DNA of 64,000 nucleotides from a virus: positions 57,983 to 121,982 of IMG/VR virus record IMGVR_UViG_3300023179_000032; one strand, 5' to 3'. Every line of letters begins with the position of its first letter. Position 1 is the first letter of the stretch. Under the pieces are notes generated by a model. That model did no database searches, was not told the DNA's origin, and saw nothing but the letters and a program-made list of their open reading frames with translations. Both the position numbers and the translations under genes were made by a program. Shown here one piece after another: positions 53,401 through 57,379 of this stretch.

Positions 53401-55808
53401 CATTCAGTGGAGTAGCTGCCCTTGTAACTGAAACTAATGCTAGAATTGATGAAATCATTGCAGTAATTAACGGTGGATTAAGTGCTCTAGCTGCTGAAAG
53501 TCCTCCAAGCTTTACAGGTGTAAGCGCAACTAATACCAGTGCTAGAACTACATTAGTGGCTGCTAAGGAAGCTAGTACATTCAAGATATTAGAAGCTGTT
53601 AATACTAGAGAGTATCTAGATTACACTGGTGATACAGTAACCAAGTGTGAGCGTGATGTTAATACAATAGTAGACGCATTAAGTTTTGACGTTGCTAAAT
53701 CAAGTAATTTCAAGAGTATCAAAGCAGCACAGGCCTACTTAAGAAGTTATAGCAAAGTGGTAACTGAAGAGCAGAAACAGGCTACAATTGGATCATTCTA
53801 CTTTATCAAGAAGAAAGTTACAGAAGCGGTTGCTGCTGCTAGCGGAGATCCAACAAGTGCTCGCGCATTGATGGATACAATTATTGACATTGTAGATCGT
53901 GGAATAACAGCTACACCAAGTCTTGTAATTACTGCAACAGCTGATACTGATCAGGCATTGGCAAGTGCTATATTGGTTAACAATGCAGCATTTATCAAAG
54001 CTGAAATCCGTGCTTACTTAGATAAAAACTATCCAGAATTGGATTATAACAAGATCAAGTGTGAAAGAGATGTTCAATATATCTTGGATGCACTACGTTA
54101 TGATCTAGTATTTGGTGGTGATTCAGAAACTAAAGAAGCTGGCTTGGCATATTGGGAAGGTAACAAGCTGACATTAGGCACACACCCAACTGGTATTGAT
54201 GCATTTGACATTGACGGTGGTGAGGATGAAAAGACAGCTACTGTGGCAGCTTACACTTATCTAGCTGGCCTAGTTAAGACTGTACTTAACAATACAAGCT
54301 ACACACCATTACAGGTTGTGACAAGTAAAGGTACTTATGTAACAAGTTCAACATCAGGAGTAAGGGCAGCTGATCTAGCAGATACAGCAAAAGAACTAAT
54401 TGACAACTTAGTATTAATTGTTAACAACGCTCCAGGCACACTAGCAGGGGCTATAGCTGCTGCTGGTACTATAACCAAGCCAAGCACACCAAATACTACA
54501 ATTGCTGCATTGACATTAGCGTCAGCTGTTAGTACAGAAATTAGAAAAGCATTTGTTACTGCTAATGGTGATGGAACTGGTGCAAAAGTTCAATTCTTCG
54601 TGTACAACCAAACTAAGTGTGCTCGCGATGTTGGATTTATTGTAGAATCTCTAGCATTTGATGCACTATATGGTGGTAACAAAGAGTCTAGAACAGCAGC
54701 TCTTGAGTATGCTTATAAAGGTGGATTAATGATACCTATAGCTACAAAAGGCCCAACTGTTGGCGGATTCAAGAGATTGAAAGCAATTCTTCCAAATATT
54801 GTTCAAGGTACTGCTTTAGCAAGTGTAAGTACAGGTACAACTGCTGCTGATCAGGTATTGAATAATGAAACTGTTAATAGTGTAACATATACAGGTGCTT
54901 CAGCAGCACTTGGAACTGAAGCAGCAGACAATGCTCAATATGTATTGGATGTGATCAAAGGTGGTGCAGCAGCAGCTCCAACACTAGTAGATCCAACATT
55001 TGCTAATGTTACTGGATTCAAACCAGACTACTTGGTCGTAAGAGCAGTTGTACGTGATAGTATCCCAACAGTGGCTGCTAACACAATCAAATTCATCAAT
55101 GAAACATATGCTGGATTTGGTTACTTACAAGATACCTGTAAGCGTGATGTAGGATTAACAGTTGATGCTATGGCATATGACTTGATCTATGGTGGTAATA
55201 GTAGAACTAAGTTTGCTGCTGAACAGTACTTTAGTGGTGGTCGTTTCCAAATCCCAGCAGACAGCAAGAGTGCTACAGTGGCCTGCTTTGAACAACTAGG
55301 TGCATTAGCTGCCAAAGTTGTTAGAAATGAGCCAATTGTAACATTCCAAAACTATGTGGATCAGGACAAGAGCAATCCAACTGCAACACAGAGTGAAGTT
55401 ACAAATATTTCATCACTCACAGATGCGTTCACAGATATCTTGTCCAATGGATATATCAGTGTACTACAACTTGATGCTACATTTAACGGTAGTGTAGATG
55501 ACAATACATTTGCTACATTCCACCAAGTTAGTACAATTACTACAACTGGCCACACTCTAGAGTGGGTTGGAACTGGTATTGACGTAGATAGTGCGCTACC
55601 ATACAATGGCGGTGTACCAAAACCCCAGAATCAGCTTGTAAGTGACAAGGGCGGATTTATTAACTTCACCAGTACAGATGAAAAAGGTGACTTTAGAATT
55701 GGTCCAGACTTAACAATCAAGCGTGACTCAGGTAGTATTGTAGGTAGAGCATTTAACAAGAGCTTGTTAGGTGTTGTAACACCATACATCTTAGCATTGC
55801 AGAGTTAA
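35430..55808 (+). CDS. Giant 6792-residue repeat adhesin/fibre protein
   Basis: One uninterrupted frame of 20.4 kb. Residues 1-35: fibre N-terminus (IRFKRSDIPGKVPSLDSIDL, GEIALNTADGKLF). About 60-300: pectin-lyase-like beta-helix (LYVAKNGDDSNSGKTLGQAF, TLKKALSIATPGTTIFLKSG). About 313-6569: 34 units with the core CxRDVGxIxDAxxYDLxYGGN, mean spacing about 190 residues, each a helical domain of the pattern kxxIxxEvxxyI...C.RD.... Two subtypes exist: (A) YDLTYGGNMES...AGxAYYxG and (B) YDMMFxSNFRT...AGRAYYRx. Nine or more small beta modules are inserted. C-terminus: the marine fibre ending INFTSTDEKGDFRIGPDL then GRAFNKSLLGVVTPYILALQ. Probably a very long side-fibre or adhesin. For comparison T4 gp34 is 1289 aa. 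An assembly error should be excluded. Confidence 0.9.
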   Translation: MSTNIRFKRSDIPGKVPSLDSIDLGEIALNTADGKLFTKQEIKQPDGFAAIQKIIEIGATEVPNVLYVAKNGDDSNSGKTLGQAFLTLKKALSIATPGTTIFLKSGEYIEDNPLRVPARVSVVGDNLRNTTVRPKNPTKDIFWVYNGAYIFCMNFKGHIAPSAAVCFPPDGSAGEIVTSPYTQAVTSITTTGTGMRVDGALTTGLRSMVCDAFTQYNQGGIGIHMLNRGNTQLVSIFTICCDISFMCENGGFCSVNLSNSSFGNYGLVSRGASDPLYRGVVKKSAGRQITFKNLARRPNIGDGVLFADYNQKTCDRDNGLIVDSLAFDLLYEGTTQSTFSGLRYWAKDGITIGIEQQEQTAAAIKRAQTVARSVITDTSFTSAGNSVSQVRANALGISTASVGGKTFLERVDTAKRLATEGFDIISRIVATGPKSPALIIGPDLDAAEPEYKILREQVLDRKSQIVDETIAFLKTNFSTVAYVTSKCKRDIDLIIEAVVEDMIFGTNYKTIKAAISYLKAVADTYTVPDEQRTATIEAYKFARDKIVPLVQENDTLLARVQNSFTIITTALANGGKAYIEGLLDPTAGTYALTFPAQQDTDPDVLNLVKNLQKNKKFVVAEVIDYINKNWPTVVAYDYDTNVCGRDIGYAIDAACYDLVYGGNSQTLDAARRYFNYASGLSQLKSSEEVPATIDAFGRAQLLSQRVVILDKIEGTQPVPQVFKEGSVDLVPTTQTQVNRLGGLFSIFLKQLETEIVGTSDFIQPNGSRLNDSGLENAFDLLQANKQFIKNDVINYLAVAYPGFDYDKVKCARDVGYIIDSICFDIVHGGNRQAVTAGIYYFDFNEDKNVLTSIVPKQIKQTVNAYKYMKELLRDVLTCSPTPNPWQGAVPQITNLPAATGSEVVAVGNLIDIINEILQEGPNNTEDSIQRLKQPIGLIASTDVNKQRAFNLLMANRQFIRAEMIAYINQNWFTISDGDTQFARVNTATDLTLGTTTTGYPTVTYQPSLYKSIRDAVLAAKEDIKTETIKFMANSFFDNFSFNKPKCYRDVGLILDAILSDMIFGSNYKTITAAISYLRAYASEVVGAQKVQTVASLKAAKDITLKRIVAPSAKEEISTRFDIVIDILDGARVNEDGDIITNAIIDGVSYSANSGYSVSTSSVGIDNGALNYPIPVRNSEEDIDRYTAVEILRKNINFIKDEVASFIDANFTLNEFDREKCARDVGLIVDAIGYDLMFLSNFRSISAGRAYLRANSAKVTGSQKLATLGSFKHLKKLAVEIVKGNNLAVNSVERSMDIILDILDKGPEATPKYVIPFPATGRNIEFKRARDLVEKNRDFIIDDVVTYVNTPGLVIMPAPVEYKFKQNQVTNGITTKLFETDGQFVIQYPGALPNFLLAPGDLVRVSGKLFGTSSIEGYSSGNTYKVATVTNNGAATTTTEFKLVNLDGSALVVFGGTTGKTDTMRFEKVSAAAYAQPTGFDVAKCRRDLELILDAIFYDTTYGGTMESEVAGKSYVAGVLSQLDPLNNQSDEVSATLRAYEYLRQIIGAVAQDVVWTPTVGNTTLQVRSPNGSDGSLEASLDMQTCVSLILKLIDDANDENLTTSLYTISSAPDLGWVDPALVQVHKALQAAKEKTKEAVTDFVDENYVLFGYDRGKCRRDVELVVEAVRYDLLLNSNFRSIVAGRSYYRQMASVVVKDQKSATLASFQHLKEKLLEIVKPVNPENPTTAEAQSVQRVTRSMDIILKILENGLTAEPTFILTTPTGGTGNAYATAARLTLASDIEINRTAIENDLISWINANKLTYGNPSYDENACRRDIEYILDALRYDLIYGGDLETRNAAKAYYAATDDDIPTALGTGEQSLTLAAYDQLKTIIDNYSAASVTPSSALIDKIIYYITNGAFAAIEVPPDVNWVESGVKLFGDKLALRSTINSLRKNVTDFVDINFAYNEAKCRRDVGFLIDAMCYDLLYGGNVDTTQAATSYYDGAVTPKSIIPKQIIQTVAAYERLKEVLDQVVQLKDVRPSGNQFAARDRVNSSFDLIIKLLQDGISFTPKRPFLMPAPTSGSDTAFSANYADAVKQVQGNRAFLIAETTAFIQTTYPTLEYNRDKCERDVSYLIDAVLYDLTYGGNSASHLAGKAYYEGNWDPTSTTTGPASLDGELTESIAAYNYLGDLLLVVAQGQSYANAARSTKQNAVVQKTGTGGSLAAGQKAQSLIKDVVVKIIDGNANADPTTLDPPGTSWVDSKLVALNSAINLAAFRTAVKAEVNTLLTTKFDIGYADTQKTQCEADIDDVIDAVRYDVMFGSNYRSQLAGNAYYRGFTGLADVIASGDRVITGTVTAGSFVAGKKYKIVNLGTTTDWNTAAGTTGVTYVVGDTFTAAVAGTGDGTVNLVVSGQKDASVATFELVRDAVLEKVALYTTEQVKTGAAGSAAAGDKAGDLIQVVIDFIDDTLTDPTETLAPTDWVDADLVALSTVLANSKTGANSVANIPLEITNYLNDRFEGALTYSVTDCQEDIRSITDAVRFDMMFDSNFRTISAARAYFRAQASKVVGEQKFATLEAFRLLKEKLSVLVNTSAVAVERVQAKMDLLINIVDKGESAIPAYVLSSPTGYNTTRAGTVSFGYARNLIESNREFIKSEILKYIRTNPALAGLDFVESKCVRDMDLLLDAVYYDMTYGGNMESVIAGGAYYRGSRAGDLGAGQNPTITGDDVTATIAAFGHLRDIIKLIAQGKDVSDLQVIFPQVLGDPGSIAAASTSKNLILTIRNLIRQGYIWKGKWITATAYKANDLVMWEGYFWLATQASSSQNPFVGSSYWKKQLPIEPDTSWVPDNVRLASNLIELMKTSDDASGGYGGRTAITAQITEWIRLQLDAARFNAAPAAIANPGSGPLLDFVSGKGANYISSVGTWTDWFVVIPVTSMVQNMTYKIANRGTNGTFPASSGNNSAVGDEFVASGAGTGDGTVVRVLSASDMVAGRRYKIKAVGTTTPWLSLATETISSAVNSTFIKNTVTGSGDGTVYEMFTYDIDKCERDVLYILDAVRYDMMFDSRFRTATAARSYWRQQSNLALASGSTNNSIYPQKVQSKELFTFLKKLLRELPAKYPNKSSADKTIDQLPAITSGSVPYTRIGELMDLILDALNATSLSNLNATLKAKNVNILPLPTGGINNSRDLGVRAARDLVEANRAFIKAEVIDWIDEQRRQGKEGFQNNPAGTYSTDFVFNRKECSEDLDLILDAVYYDLTYGGSMESTVAGMAYYSGTALASLPADEREATIRTYAYLSGLVFDIARSTKVTSYQKSLEQLKGTAGSVETARRLSELVDIVLDVVKGGTKQKVTRVDPDFLAGDETLAYVRVAVQEQKFELQARIADYIDSFILQYNTEKCARDVGLILDAAMYDMVLNSNFQSVTAGSVYLQKAANVVYSTQIGPQLEAIKFIRDRVIEISQKPPLVKNEDAIGRITNLFDVMFDIIDKGVEVAPPVVNVPPIGAAFNPNAVNAANSLIANKEFLKEEVVAYVTANYKTYDQSRCSRDVGLIIDAALYDLLLNTNYNSVKAGLAYRRATSSLVLTDQLQETLGGIDYAKQAVVELLDDADAIASVTRSFELISSIIGGGSLPEVRTPAPGGSVFALSRPTGSVYRDPKFKVAAEALFSAKSTLATAVTNWIAAQTNNQLTGITIASDIFSVDTPSPILANGDKIKLKVTLTNSTPANAVAANTEVYVINVTAPATGKQTFKVSLTSGGAAITGITTLSYSNGNLEVMGKGTGIWSGFTYDAAKCQEDIGFIIDALRYDLTYGGNMESLVAGYAYYDGTVFTNPGEIPATIAAYTYLADEVRATVNSALSAPANTDVLQALEARDLVLIIRNLLDARANGIPSSVLPSQVWVDPLLQEINQTFIQEKPRLQDVIIDYVNNIGTFTNNVIQTPADYDTEKCQRDVGLVLDAIRYDLMFGSTFRTTVAARSYRRSLASEVSGIGAQATANISAFKELKERVLGKKLVNVRISSVTGDFTCDAPVTDLYEPLKKNQPVRVSGVYAKDGNGNQVAGTLQNFSNIATQPKTYYIIGTPTTTSFQLSESVDGAPITTTLGTSAALSTSGLTFEIRPSLESLDEVTTQGLLDVVELDAETSAEALVVGREYKIVSKGKTLVPAGEFQVGGRYIIEFGSGQQANTDFTQIGAANSLQGTVFVATGTGSGTGTAYYYTDYTEFGALNNNIGTTFVATGTPTGVTKGSGRVRTLNFRERAERLFDMFLAIINRDSGNATLTSLGYVVNTTLDVPAYNSGTNNQLNGALNSSAQTITVDSTAGFPSSGTIKINLELISYTGVSPTTFTGCTRGSSGTTASAHDDNAIVYGQTFTHYLITPPAFATTDYDTVAEYQTALADKTARILARDKINNARQTLEDGLITWIGSQITDKNGNFDSAFSTYWSANSYAKRDKCREDIKYLLDAIAYDLTFGGNQETLVAGKAYYDGTSLGVEKLATIDAYNYFKTLISSQLNFDLAGLVITGTAGQFTTTSSGLRVGDTVVISGTNAAPGTGTMTNGTYVVASKSGTAFTLTTVAGAAITTVAGTPSGQKITVQVPDASNLLDQVISLIDPKIEDPKLVEADTSWVDSELYVFSDKLKAAANTVAKATTDYVNANFAGLSYNVATCQRDVKLIIDAVRWDMMFDSNFRTKVAAASYYRAQASTVVGLQKEATEKAFGVVKVALDDLVKSDSVAQTRVAALMDIVINLLAAANKTAALATLPATKLPYGGTPNASNIGYLNARDRVERNRDYILDEMGRWLDDQSYSFTNYNKTTCLRDIELVLDAVRYDLTYGGTMSSAEAGQAYYAGAVLANSNADHINATKAAFGHLKAVIVAVANNTDYTETTGTINVTQVRDAASDVLAEDAAGATQAGACVDVVISWVDSGSGTAATRPSTNWVDNNLALIASTMYDRITSLALQVTDFVEAEFPGLMSAAQKTKCARDVGLITEAVRWDMMFATNFRSWTAGHAYYRDAVNLNADALATQGQKEASLAAFRYLKSLLVTIAGNNVTAVNRVKTAMNVVLDTIEQGKTTRNANDARVVAAVNAIDTGKGTLLTQMTAWLRDGAQNLSDGQSFNNNYSEALCLRDLGYLIDAIKYDLTYGGNMESVVAARSYYNGVVLQGGASNTLGNNAPHIAKTQAAFTYLGTKIQTLSGVPASVFARVNSIIGEVNQSIRTAESALVVGKTYEIVSLGATTNTQWNTIAGTTGVTYAVGSRIKVAQAGSGDGYAALVPTEVYADASWAETALQEVAVTMRLQRTTIQSQITDYVEAKFPGLMTATQKDKCARDAGLLIDAVRWDMLFNSNFRSIVAGRSYYRRALNLAADALASLGEKAATIAAFTYLKDILQGIAAANPTASERVTSNMDVILEIIENGTENNQANPTINFGTVSSTDRTKAKAMLLANKEFIKTEVINYINATYSQVTYDEEKCARDVELITTAIAYDMVQNGNFQTVRAAQGYLRANAANVLTDQQQHITVLAMKYLKNLLTNYVGGNSLAATRVKALIDIVITIVYEESATNLPALNYGTAPTPAKWTATGITGSSSSGSIQSISNKVIDYINASASGYTVPTGYNETKCRRDLQYILEGLRYDLTHGGNWATVVNARAYFVGTQAQLGSVAAEKTATTRAYTYLKTLADLTNVTTGVVDGVDADDRAAALIQIIIDVINGGVSAIPAIQYPELLGSNDALEAARNILISNIPNAKAKTIRWVNNRSYFVYNIVKCERDIGLILDAVHNDVLTGSNVLSVQAGTSYLRASASGAIAAPQKWAILAGLTQAKSILSSLVSTNADIVSAIRARLSIVIDIINDNVAPAITFSSGNTVATINTTGSSYVSLYYEEATAKATAGTAPNVITSANRIAAKTTLRTDATRKTVIKNILDYADSNTPATSYNKAKCGRDIALILDALAHDLLHGGNLATRVAAAAYFVGTSNQLGAVANEITETVTCLGQLKTQIAALTPFSGVAALVTETNARIDEIIAVINGGLSALAAESPPSFTGVSATNTSARTTLVAAKEASTFKILEAVNTREYLDYTGDTVTKCERDVNTIVDALSFDVAKSSNFKSIKAAQAYLRSYSKVVTEEQKQATIGSFYFIKKKVTEAVAAASGDPTSARALMDTIIDIVDRGITATPSLVITATADTDQALASAILVNNAAFIKAEIRAYLDKNYPELDYNKIKCERDVQYILDALRYDLVFGGDSETKEAGLAYWEGNKLTLGTHPTGIDAFDIDGGEDEKTATVAAYTYLAGLVKTVLNNTSYTPLQVVTSKGTYVTSSTSGVRAADLADTAKELIDNLVLIVNNAPGTLAGAIAAAGTITKPSTPNTTIAALTLASAVSTEIRKAFVTANGDGTGAKVQFFVYNQTKCARDVGFIVESLAFDALYGGNKESRTAALEYAYKGGLMIPIATKGPTVGGFKRLKAILPNIVQGTALASVSTGTTAADQVLNNETVNSVTYTGASAALGTEAADNAQYVLDVIKGGAAAAPTLVDPTFANVTGFKPDYLVVRAVVRDSIPTVAANTIKFINETYAGFGYLQDTCKRDVGLTVDAMAYDLIYGGNSRTKFAAEQYFSGGRFQIPADSKSATVACFEQLGALAAKVVRNEPIVTFQNYVDQDKSNPTATQSEVTNISSLTDAFTDILSNGYISVLQLDATFNGSVDDNTFATFHQVSTITTTGHTLEWVGTGIDVDSALPYNGGVPKPQNQLVSDKGGFINFTSTDEKGDFRIGPDLTIKRDSGSIVGRAFNKSLLGVVTPYILALQS
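42440..42612 (+). other. Inserted module type 1 (GKxYKIxxLGTT) in the giant gene
   Basis: Encodes AGSFVAGKKYKIVNLGTTTD then WNTAAGTTGVTYVVGDTFTA and GTGDGT. Related modules occur as a pair at about 44195-44510, at about 47815-48140 and 51047-51215, and in another gene at about 60560-60720. Confidence 0.75.
43745..43895 (+). other. Carbohydrate-binding-like module inside the giant gene
   Basis: Encodes YIWKGKWITATAYKANDLVM then WEGYFWLATQASSSQNPFVG and SSYWKK. It has the same W-x-G-x-W ... Y ... D-x-V ... G ... W ... YW pattern as the six modules in the collagen-like gene at 61137, and resembles CBM5/12 chitin-binding-type domains. Confidence 0.7.
46440..49170 (+). other. Cluster of inserted FCCH-like beta modules in the giant gene
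   Basis: At 46440-46735 (ANGDKIKLKVTLTNSTPANA ... VYVINVTAPATGKQTFKVSL), 47424-47750 (NVRISSVTGDFTCDAPVTDL ... YYIIGTPTTTSFQLSESVDG) and 48925-49170 (GLRVGDTVVISGTNAAPGTG ... GTYVVASKSGTAFTLTTVAG). Another of this type lies at about 39509-39845. All have the plan: on-set strand, GDxVxxSG, then YxVxxxxxTxFxL. Confidence 0.65.
48285..48515 (+). other. Inserted module type 2 (FPxSGTIxIxxExIxYTG) in the giant gene
   Basis: Encodes LNSSAQTITVDSTAGFPSSG, then IKINLELISYTGVSPTTFTG and CTRGSSGTTASAHDD. This is a small module I know from many phage structural proteins; it occurs once here. Confidence 0.7.
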
Positions 55809-55819
55809 AGGTAAAAACG

Positions 55820-55851
55820 GTTACTTACCTGTCAGGAGGCAGGTAAGTAAC
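55820..55851. repeat. Perfect 12-bp inverted repeat between fibre genes
   Basis: GTTACTTACCTG, loop TCAGGAGG, CAGGTAAGTAAC. No T-tract follows. The loop displays a perfect AGGAGG. It follows the giant gene by 11 nt and could be a transcript-stabilising or processing hairpin. Confidence 0.8.
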
Positions 55852-55876
55852 ATATTAAAAAGAAAAGGATTAAAAT

Positions 55877-56215
55877 ATGGCAACAGTACCCTTAAATGCG
55901 TTTAAAACAGTGACAGCAAGCGTAACAGCAAGCCCAACAAATATCTACACAACACCAGCTGGTGTAACAGGTATTATTCTTGGTACACAGGTCACAAATA
56001 TTACTGATTCAACAAGCGCAGCATTTACAGCATGGCATGTTCGTGGTGTTGTATCAAATGAATTAGTAAACGATTTTGAAATTCCTAACAGCGATGCTAT
56101 TAGTTTCGTTGCAGGTAAGCTAGTTTTAGAATCAGGCGACAGTCTTCGTGTGCAAGGCAGTCAAAATGGAGCGTTAAAAGTTACATTAAGTGTTCTAGAA
56201 TCAGCTAACGATTAA
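55877..56215 (+). CDS. Small beta protein of the fibre block, paralogue of 29219-29626
   Basis: 112 residues: FKTVTASVTASPTNIYTTPA then GVTGIILGTQVTNITDSTSA in the first half, and VNDFEIPNSDAISFVAGKLV then LESGDSLRVQGS in the second. It is a compact beta protein of the type often encoded next to marine phage fibres. An AAAAGGATTAAA motif lies before the ATG. It opens the second paralogous fibre gene set, after the hairpin. Confidence 0.6.
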   Translation: MATVPLNAFKTVTASVTASPTNIYTTPAGVTGIILGTQVTNITDSTSAAFTAWHVRGVVSNELVNDFEIPNSDAISFVAGKLVLESGDSLRVQGSQNGALKVTLSVLESAND

Positions 56216-56246
56216 TATTGAAGTCTCAAGATAAGGATAGATAAAA

Positions 56247-57233
56247 ATGGCAGCTCAACCCAAAGTTGAATTATTTAGTGGTCGTGTAAAGAAAGTCGCA
56301 GCTCGCGACATCATGACCAAAGGTTACGGTACCGGAGCAACTAGATATGAGGTACGTACCGAAGGCGAACCAAAAAGGGACGGCTACTTAAAGCTAAGTG
56401 AAGCTGAACCAAACCTGTTTGTTCCATGGCGTAGTGTAAATTCTGAAACCAATATTGCCACTGATGCTAATCCAAGATCAGTAGTAGGTATTGATAAGGT
56501 CAGCTACCCATCAGGTCAAACTCCAGCTAATCAAACTCTACGTGCTATGCTATTGTCTGATAATGCTGGTAACAGAACTTGGACTAATAAAATTGCTATT
56601 GATGCTAATGATAACATGATCATCAACAGTAACTTGTTTGTTAATGGTACAACAGTTGAAGTCAATGTACAACAAACCACAGTAGATGACCCAATCATTA
56701 CTATTGGTGGTGATATCGAAGATAATGTAACTGAAGATAATGGCCAAACAGATCGTGGTATTGAATTCCGTTGGTGGGATCCAACTGCTAACGATAACCA
56801 AGGTGCACCTAAATTAGGTTTCTTTGGATTTAAGGCTAGCACACGTACATTTACATTTATTCCCAGTGGTCGTAACGAAAATGAAATCTTTATTGGTGAT
56901 AGTGGTACAAGTGAGGGCGCTTTTGAAGTTCCAAACTTGAGCACACAGAATATTTTTACACCAACAGATGTTAATTTGCGTATAGCCCCAGGTGGCAGTG
57001 GTACAGTGGTCATTGAAAGTGCTATTACACAAGGTAGTTGGCGTGCTGATGTTATTGAAGTTGGATACGGTGGTACAGGTCGTGTTGAATTACCAGAAGG
57101 TGGTATACTATTTGGTAATGGTGATGACCCAGTTGGCGTAACTAACCCAGCATTGGCTAATGGTAGTTTATTACAGAGCGATTTAGGGGGTAGACCTTAC
57201 TTTAGCAACATAGTAGATTGCGGCACGTTCTAA
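56247..57233 (+). CDS. Fibre protein, 328 aa
   Basis: 328 residues. The N-terminus VELFSGRVKKVAARD and YLKLSEAEPNLFVPW is shared with the protein at 57380. Central element: MIINSNLFVNGTTVEVNVQQ then TTVDDPIITIGGDIEDN, typical of fibre attachment regions, followed by RGIEFRWWDP and KLGFFGFKASTRTFTFIPSG. The C-terminus (QGSWRADVIEVGYGGTGRVE, then NIVDCGTF) is a common marine fibre ending. Probably assembles with the following genes. Confidence 0.7.
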   Translation: MAAQPKVELFSGRVKKVAARDIMTKGYGTGATRYEVRTEGEPKRDGYLKLSEAEPNLFVPWRSVNSETNIATDANPRSVVGIDKVSYPSGQTPANQTLRAMLLSDNAGNRTWTNKIAIDANDNMIINSNLFVNGTTVEVNVQQTTVDDPIITIGGDIEDNVTEDNGQTDRGIEFRWWDPTANDNQGAPKLGFFGFKASTRTFTFIPSGRNENEIFIGDSGTSEGAFEVPNLSTQNIFTPTDVNLRIAPGGSGTVVIESAITQGSWRADVIEVGYGGTGRVELPEGGILFGNGDDPVGVTNPALANGSLLQSDLGGRPYFSNIVDCGTF

Positions 57234-57240
57234 CCAAAAT

Positions 57241-57248
57241 TATAAATA
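57241..57248 (+). promoter_or_regulatory. Late promoter TATAAATA
   Basis: Perfect consensus 7 nt after the stop of the 328-aa gene. Transcription would begin near 57254 and cover the short frame at 57281 and the 706-aa gene at 57380. Confidence 0.8.
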
Positions 57249-57280
57249 GTCTGTAAAGACTTTTTGAACAAAGAGTTAAA

Positions 57281-57379
57281 ATGATCCGCAATGATTTGTT
57301 ATCTATTATCTTGAGCAAAAAAGGGTCTGTACAAGGCCCGTTTTTGTATGTAGCGACAGGAAGGGGGTTTGAATCTTAA
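57281..57379 (+). CDS. Possible 32-aa leader peptide
   Basis: ATG at 57281 to TAA at 57377-57379, directly followed by the ATG of the 706-aa fibre gene at 57380. The product would be MIRNDLLSIILSKKG and on. Ribosome binding site is weak (AGAG). A terminator-like hairpin (57317-57345) lies within it, so it could be a real small gene, a coupling leader or chance. Confidence 0.3.
   Translation: MIRNDLLSIILSKKGSVQGPFLYVATGRGFES
57317..57345 (+). terminator. Terminator-like hairpin between fibre genes
   Basis: AAAAAAGGGTC, loop TGTACAA, GGCCCGTTTTT; one T-G pair and one mismatch. It would stop part of the transcripts that start at 57254 unless the 32-aa frame is translated across it. Confidence 0.6.

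Larger units (their letters stand above)
36360..55240 (+). repeat. 34 helical Cys-Arg-Asp repeats in the giant gene
   Basis: The invariant cysteine codons begin near 36369, 36888, 37356, 37857, 38565, 39087, 39879, 40398, 40872, 41289, 41760, 42291, 42969 and so on to about 55137. Intervals among these first units range from 139 to 264 codons; the longer ones that I checked contain inserted modules. From about 46760 to 54100 the A and B subtypes alternate nearly strictly. Confidence 0.9.

Noticed and set aside
35430-55808. Diversity-generating retroelement acting on the repeats
   Set aside because: No reverse transcriptase gene or template/variable repeat pair is visible in the window, and repeat differences are not confined to adenines.
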